64,000 bases of DNA from Faecalibacter sp. LW9 (GTDB taxonomy: Bacteria > Bacteroidota > Bacteroidia > Flavobacteriales > Weeksellaceae): the NCBI RefSeq assembly GCF_034661295.1, contig NZ_CP141062.1, forward strand, positions 744,001 to 808,000, read 5' to 3'. Shown here one piece after another: positions 55,269 to 63,485 of this stretch (the stretch's first letter is position 1; the number at the start of each line of letters is the position of its first letter). The notes beneath the pieces are model-generated. The model did not search any database, was not told where the DNA came from, and saw only the letters and a list, made by a program, of their open reading frames with translations. The position numbers and the translations under genes were made by a program.

Positions 55269-56966
55269 TTCTCTGAATCGGATATCTTTAATATTCAATT
55301 GCCAAGTTCCTTTGCCTTGCCAATAATTCATCCCAATGGTATACACCATATCGAAAGCACATCCTTCTTGTAGCTTTTTACCAAATTTCCCTAATTTAAA
55401 TCCAATGGCAGCAAAAGTCGATCGGGTATTTTTTTGATGCACATATAAACGTGCGTGTTCTTTCCCTACTAAACGAAAATCGGTTGCAATTAAATTCGTA
55501 GATAAGAAAACAGGTGTCATATTTTCAGGTCCAAATGGAGCCATTCGCATTAACGTTTCTAAAAAAGATTTCGAAATATCATTGAACGAAATTTTCTTGT
55601 CAATTTCCAACACCGGATAGAAATGACTATCGTTATTTTCTTGTTTTACAGTTTGCTCAAAGGCTTGTTTAAAAGCTTCAAAATTTTCTTCTTTCAACGC
55701 TAATCCAGCCGCTGCCATATGTCCACCAAATTGCGTCAACAAGTGTGCATTTTTTTCAATGGCTTGATACATATCATATTCTTGAACCGAACGTGCCGAA
55801 GCCACTAATTCTCCTTCATTGTTTTTTGTAAACACCAACGTGGGCTTATAATACATATCCACCAATCGTGAAGCCACAATTCCAATTACGCCTTTGTTCC
55901 ATTCAGGATGATATACAATGGTTGAAAATGTTTTACTTTGATCAATTCCTTTCAATTGTTCCAACGCTTGTTCTGTAATTTCGAGATCTAATTTTTTACG
56001 CTCATTATTCAAGGTATTGATATCTGCCAAATACTTTTTACAATCTTCAACATTTTTACTCAACATAAATCGAACGGCCTCCGAGCCATGTTTTATACGT
56101 CCAGCAGCATTAATCTTTGGTGCGATTGAAAACACGACATTCGAAATGGTTACATTTCCTTTGATATTGGTCGGAATCATTTGATCAAATCCCATGCGGG
56201 GCGAAGTATTTAATCGCTTTAGACCCGAATAAGCTAAGATTCGATTTTCTCCCGTTATGGGAACGATATCTGCGGCAATACTTACCGCAACAAGATCCAA
56301 TAAAGAATCGATAATTTCAGTAGAAAGTTGAAACTGCTTGATATAAGCTTGTACCAATTTAAAACCAACCCCACATCCACTTAATTCTTTATAGGGATAA
56401 TGACAACCTTTACGCTTGGGATCTAATACGGCATAAGCATTCGGAATAGATTTATCGGGTAAGTGGTGATCACAAATGATAAAATCAATATTCTTTGAAT
56501 TGGCATAATCAATTTGCTCATGCGCTTTTATTCCACAGTCTAATGCAATAACAAGGGAAATATTCTGAGCGATAGCGTGATCAATACTTTGGTAAGAAAT
56601 TCCGTAACCTTCGTGGTTACGATCGGGAATGTAGTAAGAGACATGAGGATAGATGGACGACAGAAATTCGTACATTAACGTGACTGCTGTCGTTCCATCT
56701 ACATCATAATCTCCAAAGATTAAAATCTTTTCTTCGTTATCGATAGCCCATTTTATTCGAGATACAGCAACATCCATATCTTTCATTTTAAATGGGTCAT
56801 GAAGTTCTTCTAGTGATGGGTTGAAGAATGATTTTGCAGTATCAAAATCAGTAATTCCTCGTTGAGCTAATAAAATAGCAATGCTTTCAGAAACATTTAG
56901 CGTGTTTCTTACCTCCTCCACCACTTCTGGTAAAGGTTGCTCTTTTATTTGCCATTTTTTTTCCAT
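55266..56966 (-). CDS. recJ: Single-stranded-DNA-specific exonuclease RecJ
   Basis: 566 residues. 5'-3' exonuclease in recombination and mismatch repair. DHH phosphoesterase motifs: LIFGDYDVDGTTAVTLM near residue 79, DCGIKAHEQI, ICDHHLPD near 160, and the DHHA1 motif QFGGHMAAAGLAL near 400, then the C-terminal OB-like domain. Full length for the family. Confidence 0.96.
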   Translation of the reverse strand: MEKKWQIKEQPLPEVVEEVRNTLNVSESIAILLAQRGITDFDTAKSFFNPSLEELHDPFKMKDMDVAVSRIKWAIDNEEKILIFGDYDVDGTTAVTLMYEFLSSIYPHVSYYIPDRNHEGYGISYQSIDHAIAQNISLVIALDCGIKAHEQIDYANSKNIDFIICDHHLPDKSIPNAYAVLDPKRKGCHYPYKELSGCGVGFKLVQAYIKQFQLSTEIIDSLLDLVAVSIAADIVPITGENRILAYSGLKRLNTSPRMGFDQMIPTNIKGNVTISNVVFSIAPKINAAGRIKHGSEAVRFMLSKNVEDCKKYLADINTLNNERKKLDLEITEQALEQLKGIDQSKTFSTIVYHPEWNKGVIGIVASRLVDMYYKPTLVFTKNNEGELVASARSVQEYDMYQAIEKNAHLLTQFGGHMAAAGLALKEENFEAFKQAFEQTVKQENNDSHFYPVLEIDKKISFNDISKSFLETLMRMAPFGPENMTPVFLSTNLIATDFRLVGKEHARLYVHQKNTRSTFAAIGFKLGKFGKKLQEGCAFDMVYTIGMNYWQGKGTWQLNIKDIRFRE

Positions 56967-57030
56967 CTTCTAAATAGTGTTTATGCTATAAATTTATACC
57001 ATTTAGAGATAGGATAAAAAAATAAATAAT

Positions 57031-57780
57031 CTATTTTGACTTATTTACTTCTTTTACATATTTATCTAATGCCATTGTCATCGAAGGCGTTTCTTTTGTA
57101 GGAACTTCGATATCAATGCGTAACCCCATCTCTTTGGCAGCTTTCACAGTTGTTGGTCCAAACACTGCGATACGAGTATTATCTTGTACGAAATCTGGGA
57201 AATTCTCAAATAACGATTTGATACCAGAAGGTGTAAAGAAAACTAAAATATCATATTTTACGTCTTCTAAATCCGATAAATCACTCGAAACTGTACGGAA
57301 TAAAGTGGCTACTTGCCAGTCCAATTTTAAACTGTCCAATAAAGCAGGAACATCCGCTTTTAAAACGTCAGATGCAGGTAATAAGAATTTCTCGTCTTTA
57401 TGCTTCTTAAACAAAGGAACCATATCAGAGAATACTTTCTCTCCAATATACACTTTACGCTTTCTATAAACGATATATTTTTGTAAGTAGAAAGCAATCG
57501 CTTCTGATTCACAAAAATACTTCATCGTATCTGGAATCTGAATTCTTAATTCTTCAGCAATACGGAAAAAGTGGTCAATGGCGTTACGACTTGTAAAAAT
57601 AACTGCAGTAACTTTCTGAAAATCGATTTTTTGCTGTCTTACTTCTTTACCATCAACTCCTACTACTTGAATAAAAGGACGGAAATCAATTTTAATTTTG
57701 TGACGTTTCTCAATTTCAAAATATGGAGAATTATCAACTTGTGGCTTAGGCTGTGATACTAATATCGATTTAACTTTCAT
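57031..57780 (-). CDS. hemD: Uroporphyrinogen-III synthase
   Basis: 249 residues. Cyclises hydroxymethylbilane in haem and cobalamin precursor synthesis. A poorly conserved family; evidence is the two-lobed layout with VTAVIFTSRNAIDHFF near residue 58 and DILVFFTPSGIKSLFENFP near 178, then IAVFGPTTVKAAKEMGL, the C-terminal signature. The DUF4271 gene immediately upstream (18 bases) is its usual partner in Bacteroidota. Confidence 0.88.
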   Translation of the reverse strand: MKVKSILVSQPKPQVDNSPYFEIEKRHKIKIDFRPFIQVVGVDGKEVRQQKIDFQKVTAVIFTSRNAIDHFFRIAEELRIQIPDTMKYFCESEAIAFYLQKYIVYRKRKVYIGEKVFSDMVPLFKKHKDEKFLLPASDVLKADVPALLDSLKLDWQVATLFRTVSSDLSDLEDVKYDILVFFTPSGIKSLFENFPDFVQDNTRIAVFGPTTVKAAKEMGLRIDIEVPTKETPSMTMALDKYVKEVNKSK

Positions 57781-57798
57781 AGTAATTATTAGATTACT

Positions 57799-58455
57799 TT
57801 ACCAAAAAATAAGCAGTTTTGCTAATACCATAATTGGCAAAATTTCTAGGGTGCAAAGGTACAAAATATTGTAATACCAAATAGACTTATTATTTGTAAT
57901 TTGATTCGAATATCTGAAATAAATTTCCCATATTCGGTTAATGCATAATACTCCAAACCAGAAAAACATAATGTATTCTGCCGGTAATTCCGAATAAAAA
58001 TAAAGAAATCCACTTGTCAATAAAATAATAACATTACGTGCATTGACATAGCTGGAACTTTTCATGAAAAATGAGATGGTACTTTCTTTGTAAAAAACTT
58101 TGAAATAAGCCATTTCAATGAATAGTTTTACCATCATAATTGCTGAAATAATCACAAAACATGCAATAATTTGTAACGGTAAAGAAAGATTATAATTCGC
58201 AATCTTCACATCAAAGTGCGATACAATTAGCGTACTAACCAGTACGATCATCAAAATATTGATAATAAAACTAAAAATGGTGGTATTATCATCTGTAAAA
58301 CTTAAATACTCCGTTTTGTTCTTTAAAGTCTTAAAGTTTTTAGCAAATAAATATTTTGTTGCACAAACAATTAATAAACAAACGATAAGAATAAATAATA
58401 CAATATCGTTGGTTTCCGGGTTTCGAGCAATGCTAATTAAATCTGTTGCTTTCAT
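57799..58455 (-). CDS. DUF4271 membrane protein
   Basis: 218 residues from the ATG at 58455; the frame opens four codons earlier at a TTG. About six membrane segments, including IVLFILIVCLLIVCATKYLF, IINILMIVLVSTLIV, LQIIACFVIISAIMMV and LEILPIMVLAKLLIF. DUF4271 proteins regularly accompany hemD in Bacteroidota, without a known biochemical role. Same transcript as hemD by spacing. Confidence 0.82.
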   Translation of the reverse strand: MKATDLISIARNPETNDIVLFILIVCLLIVCATKYLFAKNFKTLKNKTEYLSFTDDNTTIFSFIINILMIVLVSTLIVSHFDVKIANYNLSLPLQIIACFVIISAIMMVKLFIEMAYFKVFYKESTISFFMKSSSYVNARNVIILLTSGFLYFYSELPAEYIMFFWFGVLCINRIWEIYFRYSNQITNNKSIWYYNILYLCTLEILPIMVLAKLLIFW

Positions 58456-58522
58456 AATCTTTTTCAAAAATACAAAACACTATTAATCTAATAACTATCT
58501 TTACACCTTCAAATTGATATTT

Positions 58523-59245
58523 ATGTCAGACAAATTGGTCATCATCCCGACATATAACGAAAAAGAAAATATAGAAGCGATTATTCAAGCGGTTCTAGCG
58601 GTAGATGGTGCATTTGATATCTTAATTGTAGATGATAGTTCTCCTGATGGAACAGGTGAGATTATCAAACGCTTAATTCCTACAAGTAACGGTCGATTAC
58701 ACCTTGAAGTTCGTACAACAAAAGATGGTTTAGGTCGTGCATATGTTCATGGCTTTAAATGGGCTTTAGCCCACGATTACCAATACATTTTTGAAATGGA
58801 TGCCGATTTTTCGCATAACCCGAATGATTTGCCAAAATTGTATGAAGCACTGGTACAAGGAGCGGATGTGTCTGTAGGATCACGTTATTGCAAAGGTGTC
58901 AATGTGGTCAATTGGCCAATGGAACGTGTTTTGTTGTCCTATTTCGCCTCTAAATATGTTCGTATCATTACCAATTTACCGGTCCATGATGCGACAGCTG
59001 GTTTTGTGGGATATAAAGCGGTAGTTTTAAAAACATTAGGTTTAGATGAAATCAAATTTAAAGGCTATGGATTTCAAATTGAAATGAAGTACAAATCATG
59101 GATCAAGAAATTTAAAATTCAAGAGGTTCCTATTATTTTTACTGATCGCACCTTAGGAGAGTCGAAAATCAGTTCGGATATCATTGGTGAAGCAGTATTT
59201 GGCGTTATTTCGCTTCGCTTAAGAAATATGTTTGGTAAACTATGA
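58523..59245 (+). CDS. Polyprenol-phosphate mannosyltransferase-like glycosyltransferase (GT2)
   Basis: 240 residues from the ATG at 58523. Catalytic domain only, without the C-terminal membrane segments some relatives have. IIPTYNEKENIEAII at residues 6-20, LIVDDSSPDGTGEII near 38, the metal-binding DADFSHNP near 96 and DATAGFVGYK near 160 match dolichol-phosphate mannose synthases. It would transfer a sugar from a nucleotide donor to undecaprenyl phosphate for surface glycosylation. Its last four bases overlap the DUF4296 lipoprotein start. Confidence 0.9.
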   Translation: MSDKLVIIPTYNEKENIEAIIQAVLAVDGAFDILIVDDSSPDGTGEIIKRLIPTSNGRLHLEVRTTKDGLGRAYVHGFKWALAHDYQYIFEMDADFSHNPNDLPKLYEALVQGADVSVGSRYCKGVNVVNWPMERVLLSYFASKYVRIITNLPVHDATAGFVGYKAVVLKTLGLDEIKFKGYGFQIEMKYKSWIKKFKIQEVPIIFTDRTLGESKISSDIIGEAVFGVISLRLRNMFGKL

Positions 59246-59637
59246 GAAAGTTAATTTACATCTGTATCATTTGTTTGGGATTAACGGCATGTAATCGCCC
59301 TTACATCGAAAAACCTGATGATTTATTAAGTAAATCGGAAATGGTCGATGTATTGGTCGAAATATACAAGAGTCAACAAATGATCAATAGTGTTCCATCA
59401 CAATCTGGAAATCAAATTTTAGATATTGCGAAGAATACATTGTATATTTTCCAAGAACAAGAGATGACGTATCAACAGTTTGAAGGGAGTTATAAATATT
59501 ACTTTGCAAACCCTAAAGAGTATCAAAAAATCTTAGACGACGTAAAGGAAGAATTAACCAACCAATTGTCGGAAGAAGAGCGTAATCGTATGGAACAATT
59601 ACGTGCAGAAACACAACAGCAACAACCAAAACAATAA
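59242..59637 (+). CDS. DUF4296 lipoprotein
   Basis: 131 residues. Lipobox GLTAC (Cys 17) followed by NRPYIEKPDDLLSKSEMVDVLVEIYKSQQMI, the DUF4296 signature, and a helical C-terminus (YYFANPKEYQKILDDVKEEL). Bacteroidota-specific, role unknown. Start overlaps the GT2 stop (ATGA), so it is translationally coupled. Confidence 0.85.
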   Translation: MRKLIYICIICLGLTACNRPYIEKPDDLLSKSEMVDVLVEIYKSQQMINSVPSQSGNQILDIAKNTLYIFQEQEMTYQQFEGSYKYYFANPKEYQKILDDVKEELTNQLSEEERNRMEQLRAETQQQQPKQ

Positions 59638-59642
59638 GAGGC

Positions 59643-59677
59643 ATCCGGTAACTTATACAAGTTATCGGATTTTTTAT
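59643..59677 (+). terminator. Terminator after DUF4296 gene
   Basis: ATCCGGTAACTT / AAGTTATCGGAT 12-bp stem (one G-T pair) with loop ATAC, followed by T6. Confidence 0.85.
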
Positions 59678-59967
59678 TTTCTCAAGGTTAAACCATATAC
59701 CGCTTGGGACGGTTGATAATGTAACGTTAATATAAAACGATAACCGGGGTCGTAATATAATTTTAACACACCCGAAAGGCTGACTTCACCTATCGCTTCG
59801 AACGTTTCATCTATTTCGTCTACAAATTGTTCTTCAGGATAAAGTGATTTGACGTCTTCAAACACTTTTTCTTCATCAATGGTTACGATTACAGAACTAA
59901 ATTCACAATCAATGTAGCGGCTCATAATTTGTCGAATAGCAAAATTATTCTTTGTAATATCTATCAT
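59674..59967 (-). CDS. Hypothetical protein
   Basis: 97 residues if the ATG at 59967 (MIDITKNNFAIRQ) is used. The frame is open to 60081, but the upstream part is Phe/Lys-rich without conserved character. Acidic middle (EEKVFEDVKSLYPEEQFVDEIDETFEAIGEVSLSG) and a beta-rich end. No family recognised and no signal peptide. It converges with the DUF4296 gene. Confidence 0.5.
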   Translation of the reverse strand: MIDITKNNFAIRQIMSRYIDCEFSSVIVTIDEEKVFEDVKSLYPEEQFVDEIDETFEAIGEVSLSGVLKLYYDPGYRFILTLHYQPSQAVYGLTLRK

Positions 59968-60137
59968 AAAATAGGTTTTAGGAATTATTTTTTTGAAGGG
60001 GATCATCGAAAATGAACAGTGAAGAAAGAAGAAAGGAAAGATTTTTCCTGAAGGATTAAAAAAAGATTCGTTCATCCTCACGGATCCTCATGATTTCTAT
60101 TCAAATATAATTCACTAAAACGCCTACTTGTGTCGTG

Positions 60138-60170
60138 AAAAAAGAAAGTCGAGATCAAATCTCGACTTTC
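60138..60170 (-). terminator. Terminator after the 73-residue gene
   Basis: Perfect 12-bp stem GAAAGTCGAGAT / ATCTCGACTTTC with a 3-base loop and T6 on the minus strand. Confidence 0.88.
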
Positions 60171-60177
60171 GCATAAT

Positions 60178-60399
60178 TTATTTCTGTAACTCTTGTTCAA
60201 TTCCAAAAACCCAAAGGATTTTTTCGTCGGCTAATCGATTTTTCGCTTCTTCGATATAGTCTTTTTTCAGCTTTTCATATGCTTCTTCGCTGATATAGTT
60301 AGGATCAAAAGGTGGGATAGGCTTAACTTCTACTTTAAATGTTTTTGTAAACCCTTTATAATTTACCTCTTTCTCGATATATTGTTTTTCTTCTGCCAT
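60178..60399 (-). CDS. Small hypothetical protein
   Basis: 73 residues, charged, soluble (starts MAEEKQYIEKEVNYKGF). A short beta-type N-terminus (KGFTKTFKVEVKPIPPFDP) precedes a helix (SEEAYEKLKKDYIEEAKNRLADEK). The strong terminator right after its stop supports it as a real gene. No family named. Confidence 0.55.
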   Translation of the reverse strand: MAEEKQYIEKEVNYKGFTKTFKVEVKPIPPFDPNYISEEAYEKLKKDYIEEAKNRLADEKILWVFGIEQELQK

Positions 60400-60732
60400 T
60401 GATCTGTAATTGAATCATCAAACTTTGACAAAGATAAAGATTAATATGAAAAGTTTTAAAAGGAGCTTCTTTATACTTTTTTCCTCCGATCAGATGCTGG
60501 AAAATTTAGTAGCACCCCTATTCTATACCGATTTTCTAAACCATCCTATTTTACCCAAAAGAAATGCATGTATGCACAACTTGGTCGAATTATCTCCCTA
60601 AAATTATTGATTAATTAAGGGATCATGTACTTTACAGATGACGATAACCTACTGAATATACTTAGAATCATAAGAAATACCTCCTTTTGAAAGCGGGATT
60701 GATGCGAAACAAAGGTACTTTAAACCCGTTAC

Positions 60733-60787
60733 AGAGGCGATATAAAGGCGACATAGAGGCGGCATAGAAGCGCTATAGAAGTAGCAA
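60733..60787. repeat. Five 11-bp tandem repeat units
   Basis: Consecutive 11-mers AGAGGCGATAT, AAAGGCGACAT, AGAGGCGGCAT, AGAAGCGCTAT and AGAAGTAGCAA; consensus AGAGGCGnCAT. The period is not a multiple of three, so this is not a coding repeat, and it is close to one helical turn. It is markedly richer in G than the surrounding sequence. Confidence 0.8.
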
Positions 60788-60975
60788 ATAAAAATTCTTT
60801 TTTGGAAGTACAAAGCGAAGCGATTAACAACTTCTACTCGCTGACACATTCCAGAACGTAAGTTTTTGAAATAATGTACTTGCTTATTTAAAATTACAAA
60901 AAAATGAATTTATCCGGAAGGTTAACTCTTCTGTATCACGAAATATTAAGGATTCGGACCATGAGAGAAGACAAT

Positions 60976-61008
60976 TAAAAAACCCTCTAATCTTTCGATT
61001 AGAGGGTT
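60976..61008 (-). terminator. Terminator after tRNA-Cys
   Basis: AACCCTCTAATC / GATTAGAGGGTT perfect 12-bp stem with T6 on the minus strand. Confidence 0.88.
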
Positions 61009-61015
61009 GAAAATT

Positions 61016-61089
61016 TGGAGGTTCCTAGCGGATTCGAACCGCTGTGGACGGTTTTGCAGACCGCTACCTAGCCTCTCGGTCAAGGAACC
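61016..61089 (-). tRNA. tRNA-Cys (anticodon GCA)
   Basis: 71-nt cloverleaf (61019-61089) with acceptor GGTTCCT/AGGAACC, anticodon GCA in loop CTGCAAA, T-arm GGTTCGAATCC and the Cys-typical U73. Unlike the Pro and Met tRNAs here, CCA is encoded (61016-61018). Confidence 0.95.
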
Positions 61090-61109
61090 ATTTCCATCAT
61101 TTTGGTTTG

Positions 61110-61139
61110 CAAATATAATAATAATTTTAAAAAAACAAA
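61110..61139 (-). promoter_or_regulatory. Promoter of tRNA-Cys
   Basis: On the minus strand TTTG (61136-61139), an 18-base spacer, TATATTTG (61110-61117), 21 bases before the tRNA 5' end. Confidence 0.75.
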
Positions 61140-61141
61140 GC

Positions 61142-61498
61142 CTAAAAATGTTTTTCTAAAATAATACTTACTTTTTCTACATGCCCGCCAATAGGGGGAT
61201 TTACCTTAGATAATTTAATTTTGGCATAAGTTACCGTGGTAAGTTCTTGACCTATACGATCTAAGACCCTTTTACACACATGTTCTAATAATTTTGAACG
61301 GATCCCCACCTCCTCTTTCACGATATTATTTAACGTGACATAATCTAAGGCATCAACCAATTCATCCGACTCACACGCTTTACTAAAATCAGCATGTGCC
61401 TCTAAATCCACCAAATAATCTGATCCAATGCGTGCTTCTTCGTCCAAACACCCGTGATTCGAATAGATTTTAATATTTTCTAAAATAATAATTCCCAT
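61142..61498 (-). CDS. folB: Dihydroneopterin aldolase
   Basis: 118 residues from the ATG at 61498; the frame runs 11 codons upstream over a terminator hairpin, so that extension is rejected. Folate synthesis: cleaves dihydroneopterin. Motifs: IILENIKIYSNHGCLDEEARIGSDYLVDLEA at the start (GxxxEE), DYVTLNNIVKEEV near 55 and KLLEHVCKRVLDRI near 70, with KLSKVNPPIGGHVEKVSI near the C-terminus. Confidence 0.92.
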   Translation of the reverse strand: MGIIILENIKIYSNHGCLDEEARIGSDYLVDLEAHADFSKACESDELVDALDYVTLNNIVKEEVGIRSKLLEHVCKRVLDRIGQELTTVTYAKIKLSKVNPPIGGHVEKVSIILEKHF

Positions 61499-61509
61499 AG
61501 CCCAAAAAT

Positions 61510-61540
61510 AAAAAAAGACTTGCTTTTCCAAGCAAGTCTT
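61510..61540 (-). terminator. Terminator after sod
   Basis: AAGACTTGCTT / AAGCAAGTCTT 11-bp stem with a 4-base loop, followed by T6 on the minus strand. Confidence 0.88.
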
Positions 61541-61568
61541 AACAGATATTTGAATAAATCTTGTTTAA

Positions 61569-62171
61569 TTATTTAGCTGCAGCGTATAATTCAGCAACTT
61601 TTTCCCAGTTAACCACATTAAAGAAAGCGTTGATGTAGTCTGGACGACGGTTTTGGTAGTTTAAGTAGTAAGCGTGCTCCCAAACATCTAAACCTAAAAT
61701 TGGTTGACCTTGTACATCAGCAACTGGCATTAATGGGTTGTCTTGGTTTGGAGTAGAAGTCACTACTAATTTACCATCAACAACAACTAACCAAGCCCAT
61801 CCTGATCCGAAACGAGTTGCAGCAGCTTTAGAGAATTCCTCTTTGAATGCTTCGAATGATCCGAAAGCAGCATCGATTGCTTCTGCTAATTCTCCTGTAG
61901 GGTTTCCTCCTGCATTTGGAGCTAATGTTTCCCAAAATAAGTTGTGGTTGTAAAAACCTCCACCATTGTTACGTACCGCTGGTTTATCTGTACCTTTTGC
62001 TAAAATCTCTTCGATTGTTGCATCAGCTAAATCTGTACCTTCGATTGCTGCATTTAAGTTTGTCGTATATGCTGCATGGTGTTTTCCGTGGTGGATTTCC
62101 ATTGTTTTAGCATCAATGTGTGGTTCTAATGCATCAACTGCATATGGTAATTGTGGTAATTCAAAAGCCAT
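61569..62171 (-). CDS. sodA: Superoxide dismutase (Mn/Fe family)
   Basis: 200 residues. Dismutates superoxide in the cytoplasm. Metal ligands: His in [12 protein letters not shown] (near residue 26), His in [11 protein letters not shown] (near 74), Asp and His in [22 protein letters not shown] (near 160). The GGGFYNH stretch and [11 protein letters not shown] are shared by Mn and Fe forms; metal preference cannot be read securely. Codon use is that of a highly expressed gene. Confidence 0.95.
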   Translation of the reverse strand: MAFELPQLPYAVDALEPHIDAKTMEIHHGKHHAAYTTNLNAAIEGTDLADATIEEILAKGTDKPAVRNNGGGFYNHNLFWETLAPNAGGNPTGELAEAIDAAFGSFEAFKEEFSKAAATRFGSGWAWLVVVDGKLVVTSTPNQDNPLMPVADVQGQPILGLDVWEHAYYLNYQNRRPDYINAFFNVVNWEKVAELYAAAK

Positions 62172-62223
62172 AATATTTTATTTTTTTAGATTATTAATTT
62201 GTTTAAAATTAAATTAATTCTAA

Positions 62224-62231
62224 CAAATATA
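62224..62231 (-). promoter_or_regulatory. -7 promoter element of sod
   Basis: TATATTTG on the minus strand, 53 bases before the start codon; the -33 partner is unclear. Confidence 0.5.
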
Positions 62232-62305
62232 AGACCGAACGGATAAAAATTTAACATTATTTAATACGAATAGTTTAAATTAGTAAATCCACAAGAACAA
62301 TTGCT

Positions 62306-63484
62306 ATGAAAAGACTTTGGAAAATCATCAAATGGTTTTTAATAATTATCGCATTATTACTTCTCGCTCTGTATTTTACAGGAAACGACTATATCATTCG
62401 AGGAGTACAACTGACCTATCTCAAAGGCGAAAAAACAGCCAATATCGATGATTATAAAGATTTTGATAATAATGTCATTTTGGCAGGAACTCCACGACAA
62501 TGGACACCGCATCCTTTCTATAATACCATTGAAAATGATGCCACCTTCGAGAAAGAATTATTGGATTTTGGTACAGCAGGGTATATCCTTATAAAAGATG
62601 GTCAACTTCTGACTGAAAAATATTATCACCATTATCAGGAAGCTTCGTTAACCAATTCTTTTTCTATGGCAAAATCGATCCTTACAATGTTAATAGGAAA
62701 AGCCATAGAAGATGGTTACATCAAAAGTTTTGATCAAAAATTGACCGATTTTATTCCTGAGTTTAAAGATGATGAATATGGAAAACAAGCCACAGTTCGT
62801 GATTTGTCAGCGATGACCTCGGGTTATGATTGGGAAGAAAATTATTACTTTCCATTAAATCCGACCGCAAAAGCGTACTACGGTGATGATGTCGAAGGGC
62901 AAATGCTCAAAAGACAATTTATATCAGCTCCAGGAGGACATTTTAAATATTCATCTGGGGATACCCAATTGTTAGGCATTGTATTGAAAAGAGCTTTAAA
63001 AAATAAATCAATTGCCCAATATGCACAAGAAACAATTTGGCAACCCATGGGCATGGAATTTGATGCTCAATGGTCGAAAGATCGAGCAGATGGGATGGAA
63101 AAAACCTATTGTTGTTTCAACTCAACAGCACGTGATTTTGCTAAATTGGGACAATTGCTTTTAAATGGTGGTAAATGGTATGATCAACAAATTTTAGATT
63201 CAGCATTTGTCCACCAAATGATTACACCGAATGCAAAAGCATTTCAGCCCAATGAAGTTCCAATATACGGACATTCCATTTGGATGGATCCTTCTTACAA
63301 AACTCCTTTTTATGCATTGCTAGGTCACTTGGGACAACGAATTATTGTTATTCCATCTCTTCAAATGGTGGTGGTACGAACAGGTAAGACGCACAACGAT
63401 CAACCCCAAACCAACCCTATTCCAGATGGAGATGTATATCGCTTAGTAGATGAAGCAGTACGAGTAAATCAAAAACTTAATTAA
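62306..63484 (+). CDS. Serine hydrolase, class C beta-lactamase-like
   Basis: 392 residues. An N-terminal membrane anchor (residues 8-27, FLIIIALLLLALYFTG) places the enzyme on the periplasmic side. Beta-lactamase/DD-peptidase fold: the catalytic Ser-x-x-Lys is SMAK in NSFSMAKSILTML near residue 120; Tyr-Ser-Ser is in HFKYSSGDTQLLG near 215; a GHLGQRIIVIPSLQMVVVRTGKTH block near 345 fits the third motif region. Many relatives are esterases or peptidases, not lactamases, and resistance is not predicted. Confidence 0.88.
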   Translation: MKRLWKIIKWFLIIIALLLLALYFTGNDYIIRGVQLTYLKGEKTANIDDYKDFDNNVILAGTPRQWTPHPFYNTIENDATFEKELLDFGTAGYILIKDGQLLTEKYYHHYQEASLTNSFSMAKSILTMLIGKAIEDGYIKSFDQKLTDFIPEFKDDEYGKQATVRDLSAMTSGYDWEENYYFPLNPTAKAYYGDDVEGQMLKRQFISAPGGHFKYSSGDTQLLGIVLKRALKNKSIAQYAQETIWQPMGMEFDAQWSKDRADGMEKTYCCFNSTARDFAKLGQLLLNGGKWYDQQILDSAFVHQMITPNAKAFQPNEVPIYGHSIWMDPSYKTPFYALLGHLGQRIIVIPSLQMVVVRTGKTHNDQPQTNPIPDGDVYRLVDEAVRVNQKLN

Positions 63485-63485
63485 A

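Larger units (their letters stand above)
60400..61015. other. Long non-coding interval
   Basis: 616 bases without a convincing gene. Two open frames (60410-60601 plus, 60649-60849 minus) lack conserved composition; the second is produced by the tandem repeat. The interval holds the 11-bp repeat (60733-60787) and, at its right end, the tRNA-Cys terminator. The rest is unremarkable AT-rich sequence. Confidence 0.6.

Noticed and set aside
60649-60849. 66-residue minus-strand ORF
   Set aside because: It is created by the 11-bp tandem repeat and low-complexity sequence; no start signal or conserved character is seen.
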